64,000 bases of DNA from Cellulomonas sp. C5510 (GCF_019797765.1 NZ_CP081862.1:682001-746000); one strand, 5' to 3'. Shown: positions 55,889-64,000, counted from the stretch's first letter. Notes: a model not told the origin generated them from the sequence alone. Numbers and translations are program-made.

Positions 55889-56397
55889 GCGGTCACCGTG
55901 TGCGCCTGGCGTGCGGTCTCGTGTGGCTGTCGGCACTCAGCGGCTGTCTGGTGGCATGCGCGCCCGGGTCGACCGACGAACCTACGAGCTCGAGGAGTGC
56001 GATGACCAGCGAGGCGTCGAGGAAGACAGGTGAGAGGACGATGCGCCGAGATGTCGAACCGCTGGCGTCGCGCATCCCAGCGCTCACCCAGGTCACTGAC
56101 CCGATGTGGTTCAGCGGGACGTTGGGCGACCCGGACGCGCCGGGCCCGTCGCTGTACTGGATCGACGCTGTGGTCACCTTGCCCCCGGACGCGGCGGACG
56201 CTCTGCGGGAGTCGCTCGACCTCACACCCACGGTCGACAGGCCGGGGGTGGTCGACGACCTGGTGCCCGCACTGCCGGCAGGAGATCTCCTGGCCGGGCC
56301 GCAGCTCGATGAGGCCTTCTCCGCAGGTGGCTGGCGGTCGACAGCGTTCCTCGAGGCCAGCGGGGACCGCCTGGTGCTGACCGTCGTCGGGCAGTAG
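55885..56397 (+). CDS. Lipoprotein, third gene of the WXG operon
   Basis: 170 residues from ATG 55885 (ATGA overlap). The signal peptide is followed by LVAC, a lipobox with Cys25. The mature domain has DPMWFSGTLGDPDAPGPSLY, WIDAVVTLPPDAADALRESL and RSTAFLEASGDRLVLTVVGQ. No family was recognised. Translational coupling to the WXG-type protein suggests the two meet at the cell surface; an immunity or receptor role is possible but unproven. A strong terminator follows. Confidence 0.7.
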   Translation: MSGHRVRLACGLVWLSALSGCLVACAPGSTDEPTSSRSAMTSEASRKTGERTMRRDVEPLASRIPALTQVTDPMWFSGTLGDPDAPGPSLYWIDAVVTLPPDAADALRESLDLTPTVDRPGVVDDLVPALPAGDLLAGPQLDEAFSAGGWRSTAFLEASGDRLVLTVVGQ

Positions 56398-56406
56398 TCG
56401 TCGGGC

Positions 56407-56440
56407 CGCGGGGCCGCCGAGGTCGTTCGGCGGCCCCGCG
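56407..56440. terminator. Bidirectional terminator
   Basis: A perfect 14-bp stem (56407-56420 with 56427-56440) and 6-nt loop between the convergent lipoprotein genes ending at 56397 and 56463. Confidence 0.8.
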
Positions 56441-56462
56441 ATCCGTGGAGGTCCTGCCGACG

Positions 56463-57110
56463 TCAGCTCTCCGACGCGGCGCCGCGGTCCACGAGCGTGA
56501 ACACGCTGGCCGGGCTGGACGGGTCCGGCTCGATCGCGAGGCCGCCCTCCTGGTCCGCGACCACGACGCCCGCCTCCGACGAGATGTTCACCTGGTCCGG
56601 CTGGTCGAGCATCCCGACCTGGATCTGCTGGTCCGCGGCCGCCGGGTCGCACGTCGCCACCGTCACGACGCCGTCGCCCGGGATGCTCAGGCAGGACGGC
56701 TCCGCGTCCGTCGTCGCGACGGTCCGCACCTGGAACGCCGAGCCGTTCGGCTCGAACACCCACGTGGTCGGCACCCCGCCGGCCTCCGCCGGGTCGGTCA
56801 CCGTGGTGACGCCACCCTCGACCGTCGTGGTCACCCACTCACCGCCGTACGTCTGGATGTCGACCTGGTGCGTCCCCGCGAGCAGGTCGTCGCCGGCGGG
56901 GGCCGACGCGTCGTCATCGGCGCCGTCGTCGGCGGGGTCCGTGGTCGTGACGGGGTCGGGCGCCGGCGCCGTGGTGCCGGTGCTCTCCGTGTCGTCGTCG
57001 CCGCCGGTGCACGCCGACGTCCCGACGACGAGGGCACCCGCGGCGAGGGCGAGCACGAACGCGCGAGGAGCGCGAGCGCGGGTCCAGGGGCGGGTGGGGG
57101 TCGTGGTCAC
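56463..57110 (-). CDS. Secreted lipoprotein of unknown function
   Basis: 215 residues from GTG 57110 with GGAGGAC 8 nt upstream. Twin-Arg-like basic start (RPWTRARAPRAFVLALAAGA) and lipobox VGTSAC, then a Thr/Asp/Ala-rich spacer. The C-terminal domain is beta-rich: GGEWVTTTVEGGVTTVTDPA, FQVRTVATTDAEPSCLSIPG, VATCDPAAADQQIQVGMLDQ. A CLSI...TCD...Q..Q pattern resembles a ricin-type beta-trefoil unit, which would bind sugar, but only one repeat is visible. Monocistronic. Confidence 0.7.
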   Translation of the reverse strand: MTTTPTRPWTRARAPRAFVLALAAGALVVGTSACTGGDDDTESTGTTAPAPDPVTTTDPADDGADDDASAPAGDDLLAGTHQVDIQTYGGEWVTTTVEGGVTTVTDPAEAGGVPTTWVFEPNGSAFQVRTVATTDAEPSCLSIPGDGVVTVATCDPAAADQQIQVGMLDQPDQVNISSEAGVVVADQEGGLAIEPDPSSPASVFTLVDRGAASES

Positions 57111-57323
57111 GGGATGTCCTCCAGCGGGTCGGCCCGATCGCGGCTCGATCGGCGGGTGCCGCGAGGGTCCGGCGGATCGTCCCGCACGGCCCTCACCTCG
57201 AACGTAACGGGCGAGGGGGGTGGTGCAAGCGGGATCGGGTCGTGGCCGACGGTCTGTCACCGGATCGGGCTGCCCGCCGCCGCAGCGGTCGGCAGCACCG
57301 CGGGGAGCGCCGGGTCGACCGGG

Positions 57324-57893
57324 TCAGGACAGCCGGCGGGCGATGTGGCGGTCGACGTCGTCGTCCGTCGGGACGCCGTACAGCGGGTCGGAGAGCCGGG
57401 ACCAGTCGCCGAACTCGGGCCTGTCGAGCCAGAACCCCGCGACGGGCGCGTCGTGGAGCTCGACCTCCTCGCCCACGGGGTTGCCGGTCTCGACGTACAG
57501 GACGGTGCCGCTCCCGTCGGGGGCGAAGCGGGCGATCGTGTGGCCGAGCGACTCCAGCCCGTAGACGTAGAAGCGATCTCCGTCGGGATAGCGGTAGTCG
57601 AGGGTGGTCTCGCGCCACAGCCTGCCGCTGTGCGGCACGTAGTCGATCTGGCGGTAGAGCGTGCCCGCCGAGGTGAAGAACGAGCACCTGAACCCGCCTG
57701 ACGTGGACGCCCCGATGACCCAGCGCTGCCGAGGGCGACCGTCGTCCAGCCGTTCCTGGGCGTCGACGACGCTCAGGAGATCGCTCTGCTGCTCGTAGAT
57801 CGCGCGTGCGCGCCGCTCGTCGTACCAGCCCACGCCGGGGAAGGGGAGCCGTGTGTCGCTGCTCCAGCCGCCGGTGTACAGGACGTCGGTCAT
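57324..57893 (-). CDS. Hypothetical cytosolic protein
   Basis: 189 residues from ATG 57893 with GAGGAG upstream. Beta-rich, with many aromatic residues: LYTGGWSSDTRLPFPGVGWY, SGGFRCSFFTSAGTLYRQID, YRYPDGDRFYVYGLESLGHT, VLYVETGNPVGEEVELHDAP. No signal peptide, and no recognised family. Its layout resembles small actinobacterial SUKH/immunity-like or lipocalin-like proteins, but I cannot assign one. It stands alone upstream of a lipoprotein gene. Confidence 0.6.
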   Translation of the reverse strand: MTDVLYTGGWSSDTRLPFPGVGWYDERRARAIYEQQSDLLSVVDAQERLDDGRPRQRWVIGASTSGGFRCSFFTSAGTLYRQIDYVPHSGRLWRETTLDYRYPDGDRFYVYGLESLGHTIARFAPDGSGTVLYVETGNPVGEEVELHDAPVAGFWLDRPEFGDWSRLSDPLYGVPTDDDVDRHIARRLS

Positions 57894-58030
57894 GTCGCTC
57901 CTCACGGGTCCAGACGGTAGATCGTGCCCCGGGGCGGTATGGCCCTCACCTCGGACGTAGCGGACGTGGGTTGCGGTACCGAGCGGGTTCGGAAGCGTCG
58001 GATGCCCGCCACGCGTGCCCGACGTCGGCC

Positions 58031-58618
58031 TCACGCGGGAGGCAGTGCACCGGCCAACGCGCGGTGCGCGGCATCGACAGCCGCCTGATCCAACGTCCCC
58101 TCCGCCCGCAGACGCTCGCTGAGCTTCTTCGGCCACAGCACAGCGACGCCGCCGGTGACGAACGACCCGCCGATCAGCGGCCAGTCCGCGTCCACGAAGC
58201 ACAGGACCCCGTGCACAGGGACGTCATCCATGCCCGCCGCAGCGAGGGCGTCACGCACGACGCCGACCTGCTTCTGCACGCCGGCGACGAGCGCCGTGCA
58301 GTTCCTGCCGCCGACCACCAGCTTCTCGACCCGCGGTCGCAGGATCCCGCCCTCGACCCGGAGCGCCGGCCGGCCGCGGTACCGCTTCGCGTCGACCACG
58401 TGCACGCCACTGGCGGCGACGGCGATGTGATCGATGTTCGCGCGGCTGCGAGGGATGCGCCGATCGTGCAGCAGGCGGACGCCGCGGTCGGTCAGCCCGT
58501 TGGGCGCCGATCCGAGCAGCTCCTCCCCGCGCGCGCCCCGAGCCCACGCGGTCGTGCTCTGCGGGTCGTCGGACAGCGCCAGGATCAGCCCGCCCAACCG
58601 GGGGTGCGCGGCCCGCAC
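58031..58618 (-). CDS. NERD (nuclease-related) domain protein
   Basis: About 195 residues from GTG 58618; the start is uncertain because it overlaps the upstream gene by 34 bp. The NERD pattern is clear: ARGARGEELLGSAPNG at the N-terminus, the acidic DHIAV in RSRANIDHIAVAASGVHVVD, and Asp-Ala-Lys in VDAKRYRGRPALRV, which together form a restriction-endonuclease-like core. The C-terminal part (VHGVLCFVDADWPLIGGSFV) is usual in this family. It probably binds or cleaves DNA. NERD proteins are common in actinobacteria and their roles are mostly unknown. Confidence 0.75.
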   Translation of the reverse strand: MRAAHPRLGGLILALSDDPQSTTAWARGARGEELLGSAPNGLTDRGVRLLHDRRIPRSRANIDHIAVAASGVHVVDAKRYRGRPALRVEGGILRPRVEKLVVGGRNCTALVAGVQKQVGVVRDALAAAGMDDVPVHGVLCFVDADWPLIGGSFVTGGVAVLWPKKLSERLRAEGTLDQAAVDAAHRALAGALPPA

Positions 58619-59010
58619 GCGCTCCTCACGCTGGTGGTGTCGACCCGCGGCCAGACGTCTGGCTCCGCGACTCCCATCGCCGGGTTCACGGCGGTGAGCG
58701 CCTCGAAGCGGACGTCGTCGTCGCTGATGACGAGGACGTCCACTGCGACCTCGCTGGGGACGGTGCGGAGCATGCGCCGACCCCACAGCGCGATGGCGGC
58801 GGGGACGGCGAGGAAGAGCAGCAGGACCAGCGTCCGCGGACGGAAGCCCTCGATGGCGTTGACCGCGATCAGCGGCACGAGGAGGAGAGCCGACACGAAC
58901 AGCGCGAGCCGCATCGCGGCCGTGCCCCGGAGCACCGGGTCGCGGGTGGCGCGACGCTCCAGCGCCTGCCGCGTCTCCGGCCGGAGCTGCACGACGAGGG
59001 GTTCAGCCAC
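58585..59010 (-). CDS. Two-helix membrane protein
   Basis: 141 residues from GTG 59010 with GGAAGGTG upstream. A polar N-terminus (LRPETRQALERRATRDPVLR) is followed by two adjacent membrane helices (AMRLALFVSALLLVPLIAVN; LVLLLFLAVPAAIALWGRRM) and a short PH-like strand region (VAVDVLVISDDDVRFEALTA). Its last 34 bp overlap the NERD gene. It resembles a shortened version of the two PH-like membrane proteins in this window. Function unknown. Confidence 0.6.
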   Translation of the reverse strand: MAEPLVVQLRPETRQALERRATRDPVLRGTAAMRLALFVSALLLVPLIAVNAIEGFRPRTLVLLLFLAVPAAIALWGRRMLRTVPSEVAVDVLVISDDDVRFEALTAVNPAMGVAEPDVWPRVDTTSVRSACGPRTPGWAG

Positions 59011-59188
59011 GCATGACACCTTCCGGTTGGTTCGTGTCCACTGAACCACGCCCGGCACCGGGTCGAGCCGACGCACTCACAGCGCGTGCGCGGTCGCGTT
59101 CACCCACCCGGGGGAATGCCGATGCGGAGAGTTGGAGCGCCCGGCGAGGACGACGTGCGAGGCCGATGTCAGGTGGTACCCCAGACAG

Positions 59189-59755
59189 ATGCGCTACGAG
59201 AGGCCGCCCGCTTGGCGCTATTACCCGCAGCCGGATCGCCCGAGAACCGAGATGCGTCAGCTGATCGACGCTGTGACCGCGCTCGGGCCGTGGCTGCGGG
59301 ACGAGTGGTGGCCCAGTGAACAGACGGATACCACGAAGATCACGGCGGCCCTCGAACCGTTCCTGCCGCCGGATCGCGGCGTGTCGACGGCACTGAATGC
59401 GCTGCGTCCCGGATGGAATCTCGAGACGCGGGAACACTACCCGGAGATGCCCTTCCTCTACGGCGAGGGTGACCAGAGCATCAAGAGCGTGCGGCCGGAC
59501 GCCGTCCACGTGGACGAGCATTCGCGGCTCACCCTCGTGGAGATCGAGGGCGGTGGAGCAGAGACCAACTACCGTGGAATGAAGGACATCGTCGAATCCC
59601 TCCTCCTCCCGGAGGTCGACTATCTCGCGCTGGTCGTCCCGTTCCGGGCGCACCACACGAAGCCGTACGACACCTACAACAACCTCGTGACGTCCCTGTA
59701 TGCGCAGCGCGTCATCCAAGGGCATCTCGAAGGCCTGCTCGTGATGGGTTACTGA
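59189..59755 (+). CDS. Hypothetical protein, possibly PD-(D/E)xK-like
   Basis: 188 residues from ATG 59189; the start is uncertain. The core SVRPDAVHVDEHSRLTLVEI followed by EGGGAETNYRG has a spacing (Asp, then Glu-x-Glu on the next strand) seen in restriction-endonuclease-like folds, with Glu in place of the usual Lys. The following strand EVDYLALVVPFRAHH also fits. The last part (AQRVIQGHLEGLLVMGY) is hydrophobic. The stop codon lies in a TGAACTC-CC-GAGTTCA palindrome (59753-59768) that may end transcription. Confidence 0.55.
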   Translation: MRYERPPAWRYYPQPDRPRTEMRQLIDAVTALGPWLRDEWWPSEQTDTTKITAALEPFLPPDRGVSTALNALRPGWNLETREHYPEMPFLYGEGDQSIKSVRPDAVHVDEHSRLTLVEIEGGGAETNYRGMKDIVESLLLPEVDYLALVVPFRAHHTKPYDTYNNLVTSLYAQRVIQGHLEGLLVMGY

Positions 59756-59878
59756 ACTCCCGAGTTCACCTGCCGGGACGGCGACCGGAGGAAGTGGAGC
59801 CCGGGGCGCCGCTGCGGTGGGAGATGCTGTGGCAGTCGTCGGTGACGGCCTGTCTGACGCATGGGAGTCGATCTTCGG

Positions 59879-60724
59879 ATGAGCGCTGCGCCACCCTCGG
59901 GCGGAATGCCCTCGAGCGGGTCCGGTCGTCCTGATCCGCTCGCTGCCCTGGGCGCCGAGCTCGACCGTCGGGAGAGGGCGGCCCGCAGGCGGGAGATCCC
60001 GGTCGTCGCCGGTCTCGTCGTGTTCGGAGCCGTTCTCGCGGGCGGGGGAGCTCCCAGCGCTCTGCTCGTCCTGATCGGCTCCTGGGTCGCGGGCTTCGGG
60101 TTGCTCCTCCTCGTCGGTCGTTCCGTCCGGGACCGTGAGGAGCGGGGCGTCGGGCGGAGGAGCGCGGTCACCGTTGCGGAGCTCGATGGCGCGAGAGCGA
60201 CCGTGCTGCCCGAGCACGGGACCCGGGCGATGCTCACCGCTGGTGTGACCGCGTACCCGGGCCTGCTGTTCCTCGCTCTCGCGGTCCTGGGTGCTGTCCG
60301 AGGCCTGCACCTCGCGCTCGTCGTGGTCGCGGGAGTCGTGGGAGCGGGCTTCGTGACGGCGGCCGTGCGTCAGGCGTTGCGTGCCCGGCGCGCGGGAGTC
60401 TGGCTGACGCCGGCGTCGCTCGTCGTCGTCCGGCGTGACTCCCGGCAGAGCGTGGCGTGGCGCGACGTCGTGGCGATCAGCGAACCTCGCGGACCCGCGG
60501 AGCTCGTGGTGGTGCGCGCGAGGTCGGGCGCGGCGGTGGAGTCGGCCGGGCGGCCCCGGCCGTCGGCCGGGCTTGCCGAGGAGGTCGTCATCTCGTCGGC
60601 ATCGACTGCGATCGGCGCGCCGTCGATCGCGCGGGTGCTCCGGCACTACGCCTCCGGCGCGGACACTGCCGTGCTGGGAACTGCAGCGAGCGTGCTTGTG
60701 GTTCGCGATCTGGCCCGATCGTGA
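59879..60724 (+). CDS. Membrane protein with a PH-like domain (paralogue of the 6-kb gene)
   Basis: 281 residues from ATG 59879 with GGGAG 11 nt upstream; ATG 59861 is an alternative with no site. It matches the protein at 6052-6855 end to end: LGAELDRRERAARRREIPVV, two helix pairs, RARRAGVWLTPASLVVVRRD, QSVAWRDVVAI and RVLRHYASG. The C-terminal part is PH-like. Two distant copies in one 64-kb window suggest an expanded family in this genome. Function unknown. Confidence 0.75.
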   Translation: MSAAPPSGGMPSSGSGRPDPLAALGAELDRRERAARRREIPVVAGLVVFGAVLAGGGAPSALLVLIGSWVAGFGLLLLVGRSVRDREERGVGRRSAVTVAELDGARATVLPEHGTRAMLTAGVTAYPGLLFLALAVLGAVRGLHLALVVVAGVVGAGFVTAAVRQALRARRAGVWLTPASLVVVRRDSRQSVAWRDVVAISEPRGPAELVVVRARSGAAVESAGRPRPSAGLAEEVVISSASTAIGAPSIARVLRHYASGADTAVLGTAASVLVVRDLARS

Positions 60725-60769
60725 TCGCTGGTCCGCCCTCGCGTGCTCTGAGTCGGCGCGAGTGACCGT

Positions 60770-61066
60770 CGTTCCGGCGTGCGTCGTCTGCACGACGACC
60801 GCCTTCTCAGGGGCGGCACGAGCCGTTCATCGTGGACGACGTCCCGACCTGGACCAGGCTGTGGCGTTGCGCAATGCGGGACCCTGTGGCTGGAGGGGAC
60901 GCCCATCCCCGAGAGCAGTGGGCGTCGACGAGGCCGATGCCGCGGCTCCACGGTGGCGCGACGCGGACGCCTGGATCACGGAGACGTCGCTGCGCGACCT
61001 CCTCCGGATGTACGCGGACGGCTCGATCGACGAACGGCCGGCGCACGGAGACGGAGTCGGACCGGC
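60770..61066 (+). pseudogene. Decayed zinc-ribbon-like gene
   Basis: Three reading frames each hold one plausible piece of a small protein: HEPFIVDDVPTWTRLWRCA (near 60817-60873), QCGTLWLEGTPIPESSG (60874-60921) and VDEADAAAPRWRDADAWITE then TSLRDLLRMYADGSIDE (60918-61038). Joined, they give a Cys-x-x-Cys knuckle and a helical tail. Two frameshifts within 60 bp mean it is not expressed as one chain. The pieces have normal codon use. The rest of 60725-61212 shows nothing I can support. Confidence 0.4.
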
Positions 61067-61212
61067 GGAGGGGCGACGCTCGCCGCACGCAGTGAGGCGA
61101 CCTCGCACGCGAGCTCGAGGCACCCATCCGGAGGGGGACTGCGTGCGATCCAGCAGCTCGCGCGCCTCCCCGCGGCCGACGAGGACTCATCGAGCCCCGA
61201 CCCGCCGCGCCC

Positions 61213-63540
61213 CTACGACCCGTCCCCCGTCACCACCGGCGCGAACCCGAGCGGCTGCAGCGGCACCCGGTTCGTGCGGGCGTTCCACGAGGTCGTCGCG
61301 GTGACCCACCCCCACTGCCCGTTGACCCTGCGGATGAGCCCCGCGTCGATGTCCTGGTGCTTGTCGACGGTCAGCGTGCCCTGCGCGATCTTGTCGTCCG
61401 CGGAGCCGCCGTCGGCGTCCCAGAGGTCGAACGTGATCGACGCCAGGTCGTGGCCGGGCGCGTCGTAGGAGTGCAGCGGGGCGGACTGGCCGGGCCGGAT
61501 GCTGATCCACTCCCAGCGGTTGAGCAGGAAGTTGTAGCTCGACCAGCCGCTCGGCTGGTCGGGGTGGCGCGTCCGGATGGTGCCGAACAGGTCACCGGGG
61601 TTCTCGTCGTCGATGCGGCCGATCGTGACGTTGCGCAGCTCGATGGTGGTCCAGTACCGCTGCACGGTGTACACGATGGTGGCGGAGCCGAAGGTCTCCC
61701 GGGATCCGGTGCCGGGGATGTGGTGGATCTCGCCGCGTCGGGTGGTGACCGTGTAGACGCCGTCGGGGGTGCCGGCAGGCAGGTCGATGACCCGTTTGGC
61801 GATGAGGTCGTGCGCGGAGGCGTCCCGGTCACGGTCCCACAGCTCCACGTCGAGGGTGCCGCCGCGGAAGAGCGCCTGACCGCCGGCGTCGATGCGCACC
61901 TCGGGGGCCGAGGGGTAGTGGGACCGCGAGTCCGATCTCGCGACGTCGAGCGGTGACCTGCCGACGGTGCTGGTGTCACGCAGCTCGACGGTGCCGTACA
62001 GGTCGCCGGGGTCCTCGTCGTCGATGTCGGTGACCCGCACGGATCGGACGGAGACCATCATCATCGTCGGACTGAGCCGGCGGGTCCCCTGGTTGACGGC
62101 GGGGCTGATGAGGGAGTTCATCGCCGCGGGGGCGGGGTCGACCCGCGTCTGCCCGACAGGTCGCCCGAGGTCGTGGAGCTTGTTCTGGGAGTGGAAGAAC
62201 GCGTCGATGCTGTCGGTGTCGTCGGCGGTGAGGACGGTCGCGCCGATGTCCTGCATCCACGGCAGGATCGTGCGCTGCTCGTTCTGCTCGGGGTCGTTGC
62301 CGGTGTCCGCGAGGCGGAGCTCCAGGGCGTAGCAGCAGCGCGAGTCGTTCTGGAAGTACGCCTCGCGTGGCGTGATCGGCGTGGCGCTGCCGACGACGCT
62401 CGGCAGCGCCTGGTCCCAGTCGACCGTGCCGGACCGCCACATCACCCAGTCGGGGACGGGCACGAACTGACCGAGCGGCTTGTCCGACGCCCGGACGAGG
62501 GCGGTGAGCCGGGCCATGGTGCCGGGGCGGGCGTTGGCCTCGGTGACGGTGAGGGGCGCGTAGTACTCGACGTCGCGGAACGGCTGCGGTGCGGAGGCGC
62601 CGTGGGCGGAGCCCTTCCGGTGGCGCGTCTCGTAGAAGCCCGCCGAGTCCTTCATGGTGACCTCGACGCTGAGCACGCCGTCCGTGGTGGCGTTCGCCTT
62701 CGCCCAGGTGGAGGTCGCGTAGTAGCTGGGCGTCTGGCCGGAGGGGGTGCCCAGGTCGGTGCGGCGGTCGACGTCGTCGGCGATGACCCGGCTGACCATG
62801 ACCTGCGTGAGCGGGGTGCGCGGCAGCCCGGCGATGCCGGCGGTCGCCTGCCGCCACGAGGCGAACGTCGGGTAGGCGTTGAGCCGGATCTTGAACACCA
62901 CCCGGTCGAAGATCGAGGCCTGCGGGTGCCTCTGGTGGTACGTCAGCGTCTCGCGGACAGCCGGCAGGATGTCGGCGTTGTCCTTGATCTCGACGAACAG
63001 CAGCGACGGGCCGCCCCGCTCGACGGCGTCGGCCAGGAACTCCTCGAACGTCACGATGCTCCACTCGGACGGCCGGCGGTCGATCGTCACGAGGCGCTTC
63101 TGCTGCAGCTGGGTGAGCGTGAGGCTGGTGAGCGCGGCATTCGGGCCGGTGTTCCGCTCGGGGTCGTAGGTCGGCTCCATCATCTTGCCGACGTGGGTGT
63201 CGTGGAACATGACGAGCTTGCCGTCGGCGGTGTGCCGCAGGTCGGTCTCGACGCCGGGACGGCACCGGTCGTACGACCGCCGGAACGCGCCGAGGCTGTT
63301 CTCCGGGGTGGCGGCGTCGAAGTCGCCGCGGTGCCGGACGGTCGTGAACTGCTGCTGGCCCCGGAGGCCCTGCAGACCGGTGAGCACCTGCGCGGCGGTC
63401 TTCGTGCACGCCGTCGCGGCGGCGGTCGCCGTGACCGTGGCCGTCGGCTCTGGCGGTGCCGCCGCGGCCGCCACGGTGGCGGGCAGCACGCAGGCCGCCC
63501 CGACCAGGACGCCCAGCGCGCGCAGCATCGATCTCCTCAT
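61213..63540 (-). CDS. Secreted glycerophosphodiester phosphodiesterase-like protein with tandem C-terminal domains
   Basis: 775 residues from ATG 63540 (GGGAG upstream). A signal peptide is cleaved near residue 26. The GDPD domain has His70-Arg71 in VRHRGDFDAATPENSLGAF, Glu98 and Asp100 in GVETDLRHTADGKLVMF, and His113: the metal site and catalytic pair of the family. Two similar beta domains follow, beginning VTDIDDEDPGDLYGTVELRD (about residue 503) and IGRIDDENPGDLFGTIRTR (about 640), separated by 137 residues. The DxDDExPGD motif may bind calcium, as in C2-like units. It should cleave glycerophosphodiesters or teichoic-acid-like polymers outside the cell. Confidence 0.85.
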   Translation of the reverse strand: MRRSMLRALGVLVGAACVLPATVAAAAAPPEPTATVTATAAATACTKTAAQVLTGLQGLRGQQQFTTVRHRGDFDAATPENSLGAFRRSYDRCRPGVETDLRHTADGKLVMFHDTHVGKMMEPTYDPERNTGPNAALTSLTLTQLQQKRLVTIDRRPSEWSIVTFEEFLADAVERGGPSLLFVEIKDNADILPAVRETLTYHQRHPQASIFDRVVFKIRLNAYPTFASWRQATAGIAGLPRTPLTQVMVSRVIADDVDRRTDLGTPSGQTPSYYATSTWAKANATTDGVLSVEVTMKDSAGFYETRHRKGSAHGASAPQPFRDVEYYAPLTVTEANARPGTMARLTALVRASDKPLGQFVPVPDWVMWRSGTVDWDQALPSVVGSATPITPREAYFQNDSRCCYALELRLADTGNDPEQNEQRTILPWMQDIGATVLTADDTDSIDAFFHSQNKLHDLGRPVGQTRVDPAPAAMNSLISPAVNQGTRRLSPTMMMVSVRSVRVTDIDDEDPGDLYGTVELRDTSTVGRSPLDVARSDSRSHYPSAPEVRIDAGGQALFRGGTLDVELWDRDRDASAHDLIAKRVIDLPAGTPDGVYTVTTRRGEIHHIPGTGSRETFGSATIVYTVQRYWTTIELRNVTIGRIDDENPGDLFGTIRTRHPDQPSGWSSYNFLLNRWEWISIRPGQSAPLHSYDAPGHDLASITFDLWDADGGSADDKIAQGTLTVDKHQDIDAGLIRRVNGQWGWVTATTSWNARTNRVPLQPLGFAPVVTGDGS

Positions 63541-63720
63541 GACGGCTCCCTCGCTCGTCGCAGTGATCAGCGCGTCGGTGCCGCCACGCGCCGCGCCCAG
63601 GACCAGGCGCCGCAGGGGCCCGACGCCCGCGACGCTAGGACCGCCCCGTCGGAGCTTCCGAGGGGAGTTCCCACGGATGACGACAGGTGGTCAGCCGAGG
63701 CGCGACCGGTGAGGTAGCGG

Positions 63721-64000
63721 TCAGTCGTCGGCGGCCACGCGGCCGACCGAGCCGTGCTCGAGCAGCTCGCCGCGCAGCGACTCGTGCACCGGCTCCTCGG
63801 GCTCGCCCTGCATGAGCCGCGCGAGGTGCCCCACCACCTGGTCGGCGAGCTCCTCGACCGGCAGCCGGACGCTGGTGAGCCCGATGAGGTCGAGCCCGGG
63901 CAGCACGCCGTCGCAGCCGGTCACGGACAGGTCGCCGGGCACGGACACGCCGCGGGCGCGGGCCTGCCGCAGCACCTCGAGCGCCCGCAGGTCGGTCGGG
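63721..64000 (-). CDS. LacI-family regulator, C-terminal part (runs off the window)
   Basis: The last 92 codons are visible. PTDLRALEVLRQARARGVSV followed by PGDLSVTGCDGVLPGLDLIG and LTSVRLPVEELADQVVGHLA matches the C-terminal end of LacI sensor domains (VPxDLSVxGxD...LTSVR.P). The N-terminal DNA-binding domain lies beyond 64000. Target genes are not in the window. The preceding 180 bp hold nothing I can support. Confidence 0.8.
   Translation of the reverse strand, partial: PTDLRALEVLRQARARGVSVPGDLSVTGCDGVLPGLDLIGLTSVRLPVEELADQVVGHLARLMQGEPEEPVHESLRGELLEHGSVGRVAADD

Overview
The window is very GC-rich DNA with strong G/C third-position bias, GTG and TTG starts, 4-bp start/stop overlaps and LacI/GH/ABC gene clusters. 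This fits a plant-polymer-degrading actinobacterium of the Micrococcales (Cellulomonas, Cellulosimicrobium or Isoptericola type). The genus is inferred from gene content, not proven.

Layout. 1-9.3 kb is host backbone: the end of a sugar ABC operon with its LacI regulator and two operators, a DUF4352 membrane protein, a NarL-type two-component pair, a membrane PH-like protein, a lipoprotein, and a two-gene operon whose second product looks like a mono-ADP-ribosyltransferase. At 9.26 kb lies a tRNA-Arg(CCU). Its 3' half is repeated at 22.33 kb, and these direct repeats bound a 13-kb integrative mobilizable element (9292-22376). The element holds a tyrosine integrase, an excisionase and a MobF relaxase-helicase. 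Integrase and relaxase each carry one frameshift. Its cargo is a DUF4209-like protein with an R-x4-H motif, small hypothetical proteins, a DUF4304 protein, and a tightly coupled two-gene operon (18567-22108) of unknown function. That operon is the best candidate here for an undescribed defence-type system.

23-26.4 kb has two divergent regulator/enzyme pairs: MarR with an NAD-dependent epimerase-like enzyme, and GntR with an alpha/beta hydrolase. 26.4-47.2 kb is a large carbohydrate locus. A LacI regulator and two palindromic operators precede a ribose-type ABC importer, a clan-A beta-galactosidase-like glycosidase and an unknown protein. A convergent operon encodes a GH120 beta-xylosidase, a DHDPS-family 2-keto-3-deoxy-sugar-acid aldolase and a YjhG/YagF-type sugar-acid dehydratase. 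Two convergent LacI genes and four copies of a CGAAACTGTTTCG-type operator link this operon to a GH39 beta-xylosidase plus a second ABC importer. Together these genes suggest uptake of xylo-oligosaccharides, cleavage in the cytoplasm, and non-phosphorylative breakdown of a pentonic acid.

47-53 kb holds repeats, a SNF2-family helicase, an orphan antitoxin next to a truncated PIN toxin, and an AT-richer OLD-family ATPase/TOPRIM nuclease gene that looks acquired. 53-64 kb is backbone: a frameshifted LtrA-like membrane protein, a three-gene ESX/WXG-like operon, lipoproteins, a NERD nuclease-like protein, a paralogue of the 6-kb PH-like membrane protein, a decayed zinc-ribbon gene, a secreted glycerophosphodiesterase and the end of another LacI regulator.

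Three genes (integrase, relaxase, ltrA) each carry a single one-base frameshift, two of them in homopolymer runs, so some may be sequencing errors rather than real decay.
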